Shown here: one piece after another, positions 9,904-19,782 of the stretch
Position numbering within the stretch: position 1 is the stretch's first letter
Layout: each line of letters begins with the position of its first letter
Assembly (NCBI GenBank): GCA_036346205.1
Contig: JARFJB010001971.1
Location: forward strand, 797,001 to 861,000
Reading direction: 5' to 3'
DNA length: 64,000 nucleotides
From: Vesta saturnalis
Taxonomy: Eukaryota; Arthropoda; Insecta; Coleoptera; Lampyridae
Notes under the pieces: model-generated
What the model was told of the DNA's origin: nothing
What the model saw: the letters and a program-made list of their open reading frames with translations, nothing else
The model's database searches: none
Made by a program: the position numbers and the translations under genes

Positions 9904-11981
9904 GGTGTATTTTAAAATCACCGACAAACGAAAACTGGAGAGTCTATGACTCAAAATAAGACAAAAATGTTCATGAACGCTTTTCCGAAAATGCTTCCTA
10001 ACCGAGATACAGGTTGATTAAAAAATACTTTTTTTGAGGTTTTTTTAAGATTCCTCAAAAACTACAAAAGATATTACACTGAGATTTAGTACACCTAAAT
10101 GTCTATTTAAATACAATTAATCAGGTGGGTTTGAGTCAACTTTTTTTGAAGAAATATTTTTTTGATAGATTCAACATTTAATTCTGCAAATAAAATCATA
10201 CTTAGTATTTTTTCGATTCGGCACCCCGTTTTTGAAATATTTTGCATTAACATAAACGACCACATTATTCATTAAACATCAAAAAAATAACGCAGTAAAC
10301 TATTAGGTACATTATTAAAGAGATATTGAAGGAATCAAAAACAAAATAATAATTATTTTTATACATATTGTTCAAAATGTCTTCCTTCCTTTTTAATACA
10401 AGTTTGTATTCTTCTTAGCAAATGAAACCTAAGACGCTGAAAAATTTGTGTCATAGCCTTAATCTCATCGCATGCCATCTGTATGCGATTCCAAAGTTGT
10501 CCTCGATTATCAATTTGAACAGAATAGACACGAGTTTTTAGATACCCCCACACAAAATAATCCAATGGGTTTAAATCTGGCGATCGTGCCGGCCACGGTA
10601 CTTCACTTCCTCGTCCAATCCAGCGTCCAGGGAACCATTCATTTAAAAATTCTCTGACGTTTCGTCTAGAATGTGGTGGTGCACCATCATGCATGAAATA
10701 CCTGTTCATTCTAACATCTAAGGGTACGTCGTCAAACAATTCTGGCAAATCTTCTCTCAAACAATTTAAATAGAATTCGCCAGTAAGTCTTTGAGGAAAA
10801 CGGATAGGTCCGATTAAGTGATCGTCCAGTATACCTATCCAAATATTTTCGCTAAATCTATGTTGGTGAGCTGTAACTACAGTTGGATGCTGATTTTCAT
10901 CTAACCATTTGTGGGAATTATGCAAGTTTATTATTCCATTTCGGGAAAAAATACACTTATCAGTGGTCAATAAGTTTCTAACAAATTGTACATCTTCAGC
11001 ATTTTTATTTAAAAACCATTCGCAAAAATTCATTCGACGAGGATAGTCAGCAGGCATTAATGCATGCACTTTTTGTAGGTGAAAGGGATGTAAATTTTGT
11101 TCTCGTAAAACTTTCCAAGATTTGCTATGCGACACACCAAATTCTAAACCTAACTCACGCGTACTTATTGATGAATTTTCATAAACTCTATCTAAAATTT
11201 GTTCTTCAATTTCAACTGGTACACGAGCATTTCGTCCGGAATTTTTCTTTCCTTTTAAACTTCCATACTCTAACAAGTTACGATGAACGGTTCTAAACGT
11301 AGTATGATGTGGATGTCTTCTATTTGGAAATCTTTGTTCATAAAGTCGAGCAGCTGCACGAGCATTGCAATTAGTATTACCATAACATAAATGAATATCG
11401 ACCAGTTCTCGTTTGGAATAATTCATTTTTCACAGTAATTAGACACAAACAATGAATTACAAAACACGCGTAAATGCAACTATTTTAGCAAACATAAGGT
11501 ACGTAACTGTCAAATGCAAAGCAATCTCTGATTTATTTAATTTCGTTATTACTGAATAATGTAGTCGTTTATGTTAATGCAAAAACGGGCGCCGAATCAA
11601 AAAAATACTAAGTATGATTTTATTTGCAGAATTAAATGTTGAATTTAACAAAAAAATATTTCTTCAAAAAAAGCAGGGACGTGCGTTTTTTTTTACTTAA
11701 AGTGATTAGCTTAACATATTCTACGCCACTGGATGGAGCCAATTGACTCAAACTCACCTGATTAATTGTACTTAATTAGACATTTAGGTGTACCAAACCT
11801 CAGTCTAATATCTTTTGTGGTTTTTGAGGAATCTTAAAAAAATCTTAAAACAATTATTTTTTAATCAACCTGTATCTCGGTTAGGAAGCATTTCCGGAAA
11901 AGCGTTTATGATAACTTTTGTTTTATTTTGAATCATAGAATCTCCAGTTTTCGTTTGCCGGTGATTTTAAAATACACCCTG
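9901..11981 (-). mobile_element. full-length Tc1/mariner-superfamily transposon (DD41D type)
   Basis: The 2,081-bp element starts CAGGGTGTATTTTAAAATCA and ends with its reverse complement, flanked by TA on both sides. The inverted repeats are long, roughly 350-400 bp, and include shared blocks such as CTTCCTAACCGAGATACAGG and TTAATTCTGCAAATAAAATC; the right arm carries an extra ~60-bp segment near 11680-11750. It encodes one intact transposase on the minus strand. It is inserted in the (TA)n preceding the third PLE pseudo-LTR. Confidence 0.92.
10359..11426 (-). CDS. mariner-family transposase, DD41D catalytic triad, intact
   Basis: A 355-residue uninterrupted frame from a real ATG. Residues 1-110 form the paired-type helix-turn-helix DNA-binding part (NARAAARLYEQRFPNRRHPH; ISTRELGLEFGVSHS). 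The catalytic domain has D156 (LLTTDKCIF), D247 (FMHDGAPPH) and D289 (WPARSPDLNPLDYFVWG). There are 41 residues between the last two acidic residues, the spacing reported for the rosa group rather than classic mariner DD34D or Tc1 DD34E. It would cut and paste the element at TA sites in the nucleus. One oddity: the usual acidic residue after the first D (DE) is K157. Full length, with both terminal repeats present, so the copy may be recent. Confidence 0.92.
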   Translation of the reverse strand: MNYSKRELVDIHLCYGNTNCNARAAARLYEQRFPNRRHPHHTTFRTVHRNLLEYGSLKGKKNSGRNARVPVEIEEQILDRVYENSSISTRELGLEFGVSHSKSWKVLREQNLHPFHLQKVHALMPADYPRRMNFCEWFLNKNAEDVQFVRNLLTTDKCIFSRNGIINLHNSHKWLDENQHPTVVTAHQHRFSENIWIGILDDHLIGPIRFPQRLTGEFYLNCLREDLPELFDDVPLDVRMNRYFMHDGAPPHSRRNVREFLNEWFPGRWIGRGSEVPWPARSPDLNPLDYFVWGYLKTRVYSVQIDNRGQLWNRIQMACDEIKAMTQIFQRLRFHLLRRIQTCIKKEGRHFEQYV

Positions 11982-11983
11982 TA

Positions 11984-12110
11984 TATATATAAGTTCTAGA
12001 AAAATATATATTGGATTACTCAGTGGCTCAGCGGTAAAGGTGTCAGACTAGTAAGTGAAAGGTACCAAGTTCGAATCTGCGAGTAGTCAAGTGCTTGGGA
12101 AAAAATTAGT
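11984..12110 (+). repeat. third PLE1 pseudo-LTR start with tRNA-like A and B boxes (truncated)
   Basis: After the residual TA tract: AGTTCTAGAAAAATATATAT, then GGATTACTCAG, an A box TGGCTCAGCGG (12024-12034) and a B box AGTTCGAATC (12068-12077), 33 bp apart. This is the spacing of a tRNA gene. The copy stops after GCTTGGGAAAAAATTAG, before the hammerhead, where Polinton integrase sequence resumes. Confidence 0.75.
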
Positions 12111-12111
12111 G

Positions 12112-12262
12112 CCATGTCTAAATTACAACTCGTCAATGAATTGCACAAACCTGCACGAAAAAATTTTAAACGAAGGCGAACAATAATGAATGGTTTTGAT
12201 GACATTTGGCGGAATTTAACACATACGCCAAACAAAACAAGGGCTATAAGTATCAGTGAAAT
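12112..12262 (+). pseudogene. Polinton/Maverick integrase fragment
   Basis: The frame reads MSKLQLVNELHKPARKNFKR then RRTIMNGFDDIW, and after a frameshift AEFNTYAKQNKGYKY. The 'LH-PARKNF-RRR-I--G-DD-WQADLVE---Y-K-NKGYKYLLTVID' string is the entry to the retroviral-type integrase core of Polintons. The first catalytic aspartate block that should follow is absent. It continues the Polinton sequence interrupted by the PLE complex. Confidence 0.75.
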
Positions 12263-12522
12263 TAAAATTTACTAACCGTTTATCAGAATTACTTTATTCT
12301 GTTTGATTGCAACATCATGTTTTTGACCTTATCAAATGTTCATAGCGCTATATTACGTTACCATCAAACAAAACATGTTTATAATCATTTATCCGTGATT
12401 TGTTTGACACTTGCTTGCGTAGAACTGATTTTGTACACCTTTTTGATCAACAGTGCAACCATACATTTTTGCACGAAGTCCTACAAATTCTAACTTAATT
12501 TTACCATGATTTTCGTCTTTCA

Positions 12523-13130
12523 TTAACCGGTAACTTTTTTATTTGCTAATGGAATTCCGAAGATATTGTCAGGACTATAATCAGATGTATCGAATTGATC
12601 AATGTCCTTGAGAATTTCATAGATATCACCAACTGAAAAGGAGTATGAGACTATCTGCATCTGTGTACAAGAGCTTACCATTATTAGGAAACCTAGATAG
12701 CCTCTAACCATAATGAAAATTGTATACAAACGTTTTTGAAACATCTAAGATGCTAAGGCCTGCATATATAGGTTTATTTAAATATATTTCTAGCTTATTC
12801 ATTTGAACAATAAGCAAATATTTGTTAAATATTGTACAACTATGTAAATTTAGTTTTGATATGTAAGCATGAGCACCATGGCGGTCATCCCATTTCGTTA
12901 CTAAACGCATGTCCTTATATTTATGTACATTTTCCATCAGTTTCCCAAAGAGATTGCTGACGCATGGTGGTATTTAAATCGATATTCAATCCATATTTTA
13001 AATATACTTTCAAATTTCTGTAATGAATTACGTAATTACGTTTTGAAAACAATGTAAGCAATAATTTTTTAATTGTGGAATTTGAATCAGGTTCAGGTTG
13101 AACAATAGATACGAAAATGTAAACTTTCAC
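12523..13130 (-). pseudogene. Polinton protein-primed DNA polymerase B, C-terminal fragment
   Basis: Minus-strand pieces lie in order. LLLTLFSKRNYVIHYRNLKV (about 13070-13020) is palm/thumb sequence. Next come LFGKLMENVHKYKDMRLVTK and SCTIFNKYLLIVQMNKLEIY, then LNKPIYAGLSILDVSKTFVY (12940-12710), and finally DIYEILKDIDQFDTSDYSPD and NIFGIPLANKKVTG (about 12635-12523). These are hallmark blocks of Polinton/adintovirus PolB around its 'MYTDTDS' active site. That catalytic block itself is lost between NFHYG and SVGD, and there is a deletion after YLKYGL. The gene converges on the integrase fragment. Confidence 0.85.
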
Positions 13131-13321
13131 GATTAATACACATCATTTCCCGCGTTGTTATTGACTAATAACAGTAAATTAATCGTAAAGCAGATAGAGT
13201 AGGTGAGTCAGTATCAGAATCTTATATTTTTTACTTCTTCTTTCAATCCTACTGCTGAATATGTACGAAAGCTAGTCAGGGTTATTGAAAATCAGCCTAT
13301 TATTATAATTGCATTCATCTA

Positions 13322-13475
13322 AATACAATGGCTAACGAGTAAATAAAGGACTTAAACAACGAGGCTCTAAATACAAAGTACAAGGTAACAATGTTAGAAA
13401 ATTATAGGATAGTTTAGATGAAGAAGAGAAAATTAGTTTATGTGCAAGATTCGACTGATTCCAAACTATTTTAAT
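13322..13475 (+). pseudogene. possible small Maverick-associated protein relic
   Basis: Short in-frame pieces, KDLNNEALNTKYKVTMLEN followed after a shift by SLDEEEKISLCARFD, resemble the small proteins with 'LN-L---KYKI--LK--' then 'LD-EF-V-LP-RF' that lie beside Maverick genes in insects. The same kind of protein may be present at 59300-59493. The evidence is thin and based on pattern only. Confidence 0.3.
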
Positions 13476-13665
13476 ATGATATGATCAAATGTAAACTTCT
13501 GTCGCATCTTTGGTTCCAGAACATGAGGTGGATTCTCAATTTTTTTTTTTACTCTCTGATAGTCACGCAAAAATATAATTGTAAATAAAAAAAATCTTGT
13601 AACACGGTGCTTTATAGTTACAAGGTGTTAGAATTCCTAGAAATAACTAACCAAACCCTGTCAGT

Positions 13666-13877
13666 TGTTTAATCTCGAGTTATTTCAGACTAAATGTGTT
13701 GGGAATACAAGGGGTACACTGTCACTGATCCTTGCACCCCTAGAGTAATTGAACTAGTGGTATCTAACTCCACTGTTTATTAAACCTAATATCACAAGTA
13801 TTTATGCAATTATCCTACTGTCCTATTTACAAAAAATAAACAATTGCAATTTAATGTGACGCATAAATTCCATTACA
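13666..13877 (-). repeat. 3' LTR
   Basis: 212 bp. It shares with 18520-18750 the strings TGTTTAAT, AGGGGTACAC, AATTGAACTAGTGGTATCTA, TAAACAATTGCAATTTAATG and the terminal CCATTACA (plus-strand spelling). The flank on the env side lacks an obvious polypurine tract. Confidence 0.85.
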
Positions 13878-14132
13878 TTGTGCTACGTTGCGTTCTTGAT
13901 ATTATTGACCTACTGATGACTAATGTTTGTATTACAAGTTCTTTATGCTAAACTATAATTATAAAAGTTGCTATTTAACTTAATTATTAATAATGATTGC
14001 AAAATGATGCAAGTCCTGTTCAATTTGAGATTGAACATCCTGTCGGGCCCAGGAGCTTATGTTCGGTTGTCGACTGAACATCCTGCCGCGTCGAGGAAGG
14101 GGCAACTGTGGTATATAGTGGTTCAATCACAA

Positions 14133-14693
14133 TCACTTTTTCTGTGGTTGACTGTTTTTCCTTCGCATTCGTGTCCATATTTTATACGTTCTCCAGATTG
14201 CCAGAATCATTCCCAGTACTATGGTTGTGCTTGATAGACTGGTTACGATGGAATGCGATGAAATTTTTCTGCAGGGAGTGTTGTCTAAGCCGTTGAATTC
14301 ATCTGTCGCCTTCAAATTACCACTCTTTGTATGTTGTTTACTTGATTTCCATGTTTAACTGCTCCTGTCATGTTGATATGAATAAGATTGTGATAACTAT
14401 TATTCACTGACACTGTATCTTACCGCGTTGGACTCAGAATGCTTTGTTTCTTTTTACCAGGCATTCCTGCGGTATTTGAGTGATCCCTGTATGGTTTAAC
14501 GTTATGTCTTTCCTGATTCCGTTGCACATGACCGCTGCCTTGGTGACGTCCTTTGTGATAAACTTCCACGTATTGGGCATATACAGCTGTTTCCACATTG
14601 TAACATTGTAACGAAATAATTTGTGTTTTGGATACTTAAGTTACTTTGGTACTTTTCTATAAATTTCTGTACAAGTTGTACATATTTACTCAA
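14133..14693 (-). pseudogene. env, C-terminal ectodomain and membrane anchor (broken)
   Basis: On the minus strand, an ectodomain stretch with CNGIRKDITLNHTGITQIPQ then ECL (about 14550-14480) is followed by a hydrophobic span TSLSSTTIVLGMILAIW (about 14235-14180) and a basic tail (KIWTRMRRKNSQ). That is the layout of a type I membrane fusion protein anchor. Stops separate the pieces. It belongs with the env pieces at 16.84-17.92 kb. Confidence 0.55.
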
Positions 14694-14699
14694 ACCTTC

Positions 14700-16830
14700 T
14701 TTCTAAAAATGCTTACGTTGTTTCTGTACATAACTTGAACCACATATTTCCAAGTAATTTTACTATCAGTCTAATATACATTTTCGTACCTTTGGTTATT
14801 CAAATGCTATAAATTCACATTTATATATTTCATTTAAAATCTGCATTGTTACTCCCTCTAGTGACGTATCCTAAAATATAGGTAATTAAGGGGAATTATA
14901 TTACAAGCTTTTAGAAGTCCTCTCTAGATGGCGTTAGTGGAGAAATCACAATTTAGAATTTCTGGTTTTATTTAGATAAAAAGGGTGATAACAATGTACT
15001 GTGTTTAATACAACTTTAACATAAAAATTACGTCTTCTTTCTTTCCTGTGGCGTCCATTTGCCAAGCTGAAAATTTTTGATGTCTTCTTGAAAATTGCTT
15101 GATAGAATTATACGATATAACTAATCGGATATATCTTCAAGAAGCATAATTTTGCAATAAAACAATTGGTGCTTTTATAATCATTATTTACAAGTTTTGT
15201 TGCTCGCTTACATGCGGTTTTAGAAAAATTTTCTTCGGCAAGATCGAGTAAATTACAGATGAATTTCTTTGATTTTGTTAGTAATATCTGACTTTCTTTC
15301 TTAGCGTTTGAAGACGTTTTAATTAAAACACGAATTATTGATGTTTTCGTAAACAAAGGAAAGCTCTTCGATAGCTTCTCATTTGGCCCTTTACATCTAA
15401 GGGGTAACGAATAAAGATTATTTACTTACATAATGTTAATTACCTTCTCCTTTTAGCTTCAACGAATGACCTGCTACTTTTAGCTTGCACGAATTACCTT
15501 CTTCTTTTGGCTTCAACGAAGTACCTTCTACTTTTGAATTCTACGATTTAATTCCAACTGTTATCTACATTCAAGTACTATTTTGGTTTACCTTCTGAGT
15601 CGCAACTAAAATCAAACAGGATCGTGACAACTTATGCCTATGTTCGTGATCCGAGAGCATCGACTGAACGTAACTACTACCTGCGTATAGAAAGGTTAGA
15701 TCGTTCCTTTTTCTTTTGTTTTCTCTATTGTTACATGAACGTTAATTGAATAATGATAAAGTACATCTGCTAAAAATAACGTAATCAATTAGTCAGTTAA
15801 AATAATACCTTAACCTACATTTAATACCTGTTATCACTATATCCTTGTTGCTGTATCAATAAGTAATCCTTCACTTCACAATCACGTAACCTTCCTTATC
15901 TGTTCTTTTATCATTACTTTCCTTCCCTCATTTTGTTTGTAATTATAATAATAACATTTAATTGTATCTGTTGTGGCTGCCATTTTTGGTGTTGTGTGCG
16001 ACATCACTGTAATTGGGATGCGCACAAGTAATTACACAGTAGCCAAACGAACCGTTAGATAAACATATGTTTTCATTACATTTGGTGTAGACATTAATTA
16101 ATTTTTTTTTTTCTCTCTTGAAATTTATGTCTTTATGAAAAATTTGATAAATATTTGATTCATTACTGTTTAAAAGATAACATGCTAGCTGAGCTATAAC
16201 ATTTTTGTACTCACTATAAAAATTTATTTCTTTTATGATCCGTTTTGGTGTAAACCATCGCAAGTTGTTTTGGTTATTATTTAGTAATAAGTTATGCTTT
16301 GTATAGGCGTCGATATACTTTTCTCTTTTAGGAATACAACGGAAGGCATTCCCTTGAAAAGGGGAAATATTTAAGTTTGGTTTTTTTGTAAAATAGAGAA
16401 AAACTATTCTGGCTTGCGAACGGTATTTAATTACTATTTCTTTTTTTTTGTACATTTGGGGTATCTAAATATATTGTTTTGTTGTGGATTAATTAGATCC
16501 ACACCTTCAACTATTTAGTCTAAATTTTTAAAAATAAAATATACATTTGTTTCTTTCGCACTACAGCAGTGTTGTTATTTCTATTTCCTGGTGTACTTCC
16601 CTTTTCCTAAAATCTCCTTGCTCATTCCTTTCTACACCACTGTCCAAGAGTCGGGACAGCGGTGAAGTTTTCTCTATATAGGGGAGCGGCTCTTGGCGCC
16701 GGCATAACCAACATCCTTTCTTCTCTCAGCCCGCCCTAATCCGACACATTTGAGCTAGTTCCTTCTTCCTTTTTCTTCTAGCTCTCCTGTTAATCACGTA
16801 ACAATATACACTTGCTTTACTACTGTGCAT
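14700..16830. other. sequence interrupting env, origin unknown
   Basis: AT-rich block between the two env halves, without recognised RT, transposase or terminal repeats. It contains a 27-bp minisatellite (15441-15548) and a 165-codon minus-strand frame at 15958-16455 (lysine- and asparagine-rich, GYCVITCAHPNYSDVAHN near its end) that I cannot assign. A pyrimidine-rich stretch at 16590-16800 ends near the env junction. It could be a degraded solo LTR or another nested element. Confidence 0.4.
15441..15548. repeat. 27-bp minisatellite, four units
   Basis: Units resemble TACCTTCTCCTTTTAGCTTC-AACGAAT. All four are 27 bp, so the reading frame is kept. On the minus strand a nine-residue repeat results (EGNSCKLKV, AGHSLKLKG type), open across the array. 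Confidence 0.85.
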
Positions 16831-16834
16831 GTGT

Positions 16835-17920
16835 TTTCCTTTGTTCGTTGGTACAGGTGGTATGTTTCACAGTTTTGACTACTACTGTAGATGTGAAAAT
16901 GACTGTATGCCCTCCAATGGACTCACTGTTTTTGTATTCGTCATCCGACAATGGAAAGCATAATTGGTTGTTATACTCGACTGCCGTGATTCCATCAGTA
17001 TGTCCCGTTTTCCATCCCCAGTGGGATTGGTGTTATCTTCATTATTACATACTGCGTGATTTCCGCCATTGTGAAGTATCCTGATATAAGGATTTGGTGA
17101 TCACCTGCTTTACAGTCATCTGCACTATCAGATATGTTAATATTTCTATGTTAGACGGTAGTGTTCGTGATACCGATGTCACTAGTTCCTTTATGTGTAC
17201 TGCCGTGATGAAGTCGCTAAAGCTACCTTTGTCACGGCTTACGTTCAGTACTTTATTGTAGTGGGAACATCCTTCACTGATGAGGTTCACTGCTATTTGA
17301 TATGAACTTAAAATGTGCAGGTTTATATGGTTTTCATCTATGTTCTTGTACCATTTTCCATAGTATTAATCGACTCCACGCCTAGGATTAGTTCTTTGTC
17401 AAGTTCTCAAGCTGACTGTTAATCCTAATTTCGGTGTTGTTGAATGTTAACAGTGCTGATAACATGAACTTGGTTTGACGATCTGCGGTCTACACTAATC
17501 TTTATTGATTCCTGTTCAACGCGCTGTTGTCCTTATAGACTTCATCATTCACTCCAAATATTGACGTCAGAATGTAACCTAACACTCCCCTTTTCCTTCT
17601 TGAGTGAATAATTGTGTGTATTCTAGTTTGTAACCACTCCAGCTGTTTGCCTAACTCGATTATGTGATAGGTTGGCTCCTTGTAGTGTGCATCTTCTAAT
17701 ATTTTTGTAGCTTATTGACATAACTTATCGAAGCCTTGTGTGGTGTTTATGTGTTCATTGCTTCCATTATATCTTGTTCTAGATTAGATGTAATCCGAAT
17801 ATGCCTCTTCCAATTCACGCGTTACCGATGTGCTCAATGTACAACCCTGGATCTGGATGTATAATTGTATTGTTGGCTCTTGCAACTGCTAATAGTGTTA
17901 GTGAGGTTGTTTTGGTTTCC
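16835..17920 (-). pseudogene. env, N-terminal part with signal-like start and furin-type site (broken)
   Basis: On the minus strand a hydrophobic start (SLTLLAVARANNTIIH) leads into DPGLYIEHIGNA near 17860-17800, the typical N-terminal block of insect retrotransposon Env/F-like proteins. An RRKR site lies at 17589-17600, followed by GVLGYILTSIFGVND, which has the form of a fusion peptide. Further on, SEGCSHYNKVLNVSRDKGSF (17270-17210) and LCFPLSDDEYKNSES (about 16960-16910) belong to the central ectodomain. Several frameshifts and stops make it dead. Related proteins mediate membrane fusion in infectious errantiviruses. Confidence 0.65.
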
Positions 17921-18239
17921 TCAGCGAGCAGTTGCCTTCTTGCTCTAATTTTTCTTCTACTCGTTGTAGTAGAGACTCTGATTGCTGAATCTGGATGTCT
18001 TGTAACTTAAATCGTCGTGATTTTTCCTTGTCGGTCCCCTCATCGCTTTGCGTGGTGGCCAATATATTTTTCTCTAGCTCGGTCAGGTAATCTTTAATAT
18101 TATTGGTTACCTTACTTAATTGCTCAATTTGCATTTTTAATAGCTCCTGATGTGTGCTTAATGCTCTTTCCCAACATGCCTCCAACGTACTGCCGTTTAT
18201 GTAGACCTCGTCCTTCCGTAATACCGAGTTTTCTTTCAT
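17898..18239 (-). pseudogene. leader/gag-like coiled-coil frame of the LTR element
   Basis: A 113-codon frame downstream of the 5' LTR. It is highly charged and predicted helical: KMQIEQLSKVTNNIKDYLTE, then IQIQQSESLLQRVEEKLEQE. I do not recognise a capsid or zinc knuckle. Its last codons overlap the env signal-like region in another frame, so this leader is joined directly to env with no pol between. It could be the start of gag or a leader exon. Confidence 0.45.
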
Positions 18240-18449
18240 ATTTGCTAACAGTTTATTTGTTACATGCTCTTTTTAGGATGTTCTTTTCTGTAAGGAGCGT
18301 AAACCCTTTCAGTTTCACGGGGGTAGACTTTTGTGCTGCACAATGCACCTTTTCCGTAGGACTGAGGGATTTTTTTTCTTCCCGGTGGTGGCGAGATGAT
18401 ATTTTCACTGCTTGTTGCCGGCGATGGATTATGCTTTCTTTTACTGGTT

Positions 18450-18519
18450 ACCGATGTTGGTGGCTCAAAGGACCACGTTTCCCTTCACTGGTTTCCCATG
18501 TTGGTAGCTCGAAGGACCA
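18450..18519 (-). promoter_or_regulatory. primer-binding-like site, duplicated
   Basis: On the minus strand, TGGTCCTTCGAGCTACCAAC starts immediately after the 5' LTR end (18519-18500). TGGTCCTTTGAGCCACCAAC repeats about 45 bp further in (near 18474-18455). A TGG directly after the LTR is the usual start of a tRNA primer-binding site. Which tRNA is matched was not determined. Confidence 0.5.
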
Positions 18520-18750
18520 TGTTTAATATCGGGTTATTTGAGACTAAATATGTTGGGGATGCAAGGGGTACACCGTCACTTGTACCGGTTCTGGACTGGT
18601 CCTTGCACCCCGTGAGTAATTGAACTAGTGGTATCTATCTCAATACTGTTTATTAAATCTAATATTACTACTATTTATAGTAATTATCCTACTGCCCTAT
18701 TTACAAAAATAAACAATTGCAATTTAATGTGGCGCATAAATTCCATTACA
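18520..18750 (-). repeat. 5' LTR
   Basis: 231 bp, homologous to 13666-13877, with an additional ~20-bp GTACCGGTTCTGGACTGG-type insertion that makes a short internal duplication. The strand was assigned from the primer-site-like TGG on its minus-strand 3' side and the direction of the env pieces. Confidence 0.85.
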
Positions 18751-18927
18751 GGAGCGAAGGACGAACGTAAAAGAATCATCCAGGACACCGCCAACTACAG
18801 GATCGACGTCAGGTAAAACAATAGGTATCGGTAGTATTTATTTCATATTACAACCCGCCCGGCTACAACTCCCTATCCAATGACCTTTTAATATACGCGT
18901 CTGACCTCCCTAATGCAGTTATCCTAG

Positions 18928-19782
18928 GTGATTTCAATGACCGCCACATCCAATTCGGTGACACCGCAACTAATGGCAACAATAACAGGCTATCCTCCGC
19001 TCTGTTACTGTTTCCGCCCTTGCGAATCGCCAACATATTTCGAACACTTACAACATTTAGATGCCTCAATAGTAGATCATACCATAGTTTCCGGACCCAT
19101 AGCTCACTATTTCGATCGTGAGTGCTTTCTAGGCACCACAATCACATCAGATCATATACCCCTACTGGTCAAAACTTCATTTTCTCCAGCACCCCCTACA
19201 CCTCCTCAATACACAGTCATTAAAGATTTTTCGAAAGCAGACTGGAATGTGTTCTCCGAATACATCAGCAATAACCTTCCTACACCCAATCTTCAAACGA
19301 CCCAAGATCTCGAGAGAGCTATTAGAGACCTGACTTCCGTAATTACGGAAGCGGTCGATATCTCTGTCCCGTTAAAAAACATCGACATTTCCCGAAAACC
19401 GCTCCCACGGCACATCGCGAACTGGTTCAAAGAGGAAAGACGAATCTATCGTCAATTCTTGCGATCTAGGGATTCGGCTCTCAAGACCGAATACAATCGC
19501 CTTAACGCCTTAATCAGGCGAGAAGCCAACAAACACGCGGAAGACTCCTGGTCCAAAGTCACCTCCCACCTAGATTATAGAAATGGTAAACTCTTCTGGC
19601 AACAGTTCGATAGACTGACCAGAAGGAAAGTCAAACCTAAATCCTACCTAACCGGCCTTCAGGGCAACTCCTCCGACCAAGGAAAGGCCGATTTCTTTGG
19701 TAATCACCTCCAATCCATTTTTCGATCCCCATATAACCCCCAATTCGATAACCGTTTCAACGCACTACTCGCGGTGCCTTGA
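18928..19782 (+). pseudogene. Jockey-type ORF2: endonuclease end and linker
   Basis: 284 open codons. The early part is out of register with LPNAVILGDFN (18890-18920, a different frame), then SIVDHTIVSGPIAHYFDREC and TTITSDHIPLLVKTSF give the 'SDH-P' end of an APE-type endonuclease. A polar helical linker follows (LPRHIANWFKEERRIYRQFL; FWQQFDRLTRRKVKPKSYL). Frameshifts separate it from the RT part. The enzyme would nick target DNA for primed reverse transcription. Confidence 0.8.

Larger units (their letters stand above)
6247..12110 (+). mobile_element. Penelope-like element (PLE1) complex: partial, inverted and tandem units with a nested mariner
   Basis: In order: a plus-strand N-terminal scrap (6247-6420), a minus-strand pseudo-LTR copy (6421-6716), a plus-strand GIY-YIG fragment (6976-7440), a plus-strand pseudo-LTR (7456-7660), a near complete RT plus GIY-YIG frame (7678-9776), a (TA)n tract with a mariner in it, and a third pseudo-LTR start (11984-12110). 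Tandem and head-to-head partial copies are typical of PLE insertions. AACCACAGTTACAAAACACT occurs at both 6249 and 7667, marking equivalent starts. The complex sits between two halves of Polinton sequence. Confidence 0.85.
13666..18750 (-). mobile_element. env-bearing LTR retrotransposon (errantivirus-like), pol deleted
   Basis: Direct terminal repeats: 18520-18750 (5' LTR on the minus strand) and 13666-13877 (3' LTR). On the minus strand they begin TGTAATGGAATTTATGC and end ATTAAACA, i.e. TG...CA. A primer-binding-like TGGTCCTTCGAGC follows the 5' LTR. A leader/gag-like frame is followed directly by env pieces; no protease, RT, RNase H or integrase was found. About 2 kb of unrelated-looking sequence (14.7-16.83 kb) interrupts env. 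LTRs differ by many substitutions and by an extra 20-bp segment in the 5' copy, so the insertion is old. No clear target duplication was seen. Confidence 0.75.

Noticed and set aside
13666..18750. Reading the direct repeats as a plus-strand LTR element
   Set aside because: No primer-site-like TGG follows the left repeat on the plus strand, while the minus strand has one, and all env pieces are on the minus strand.
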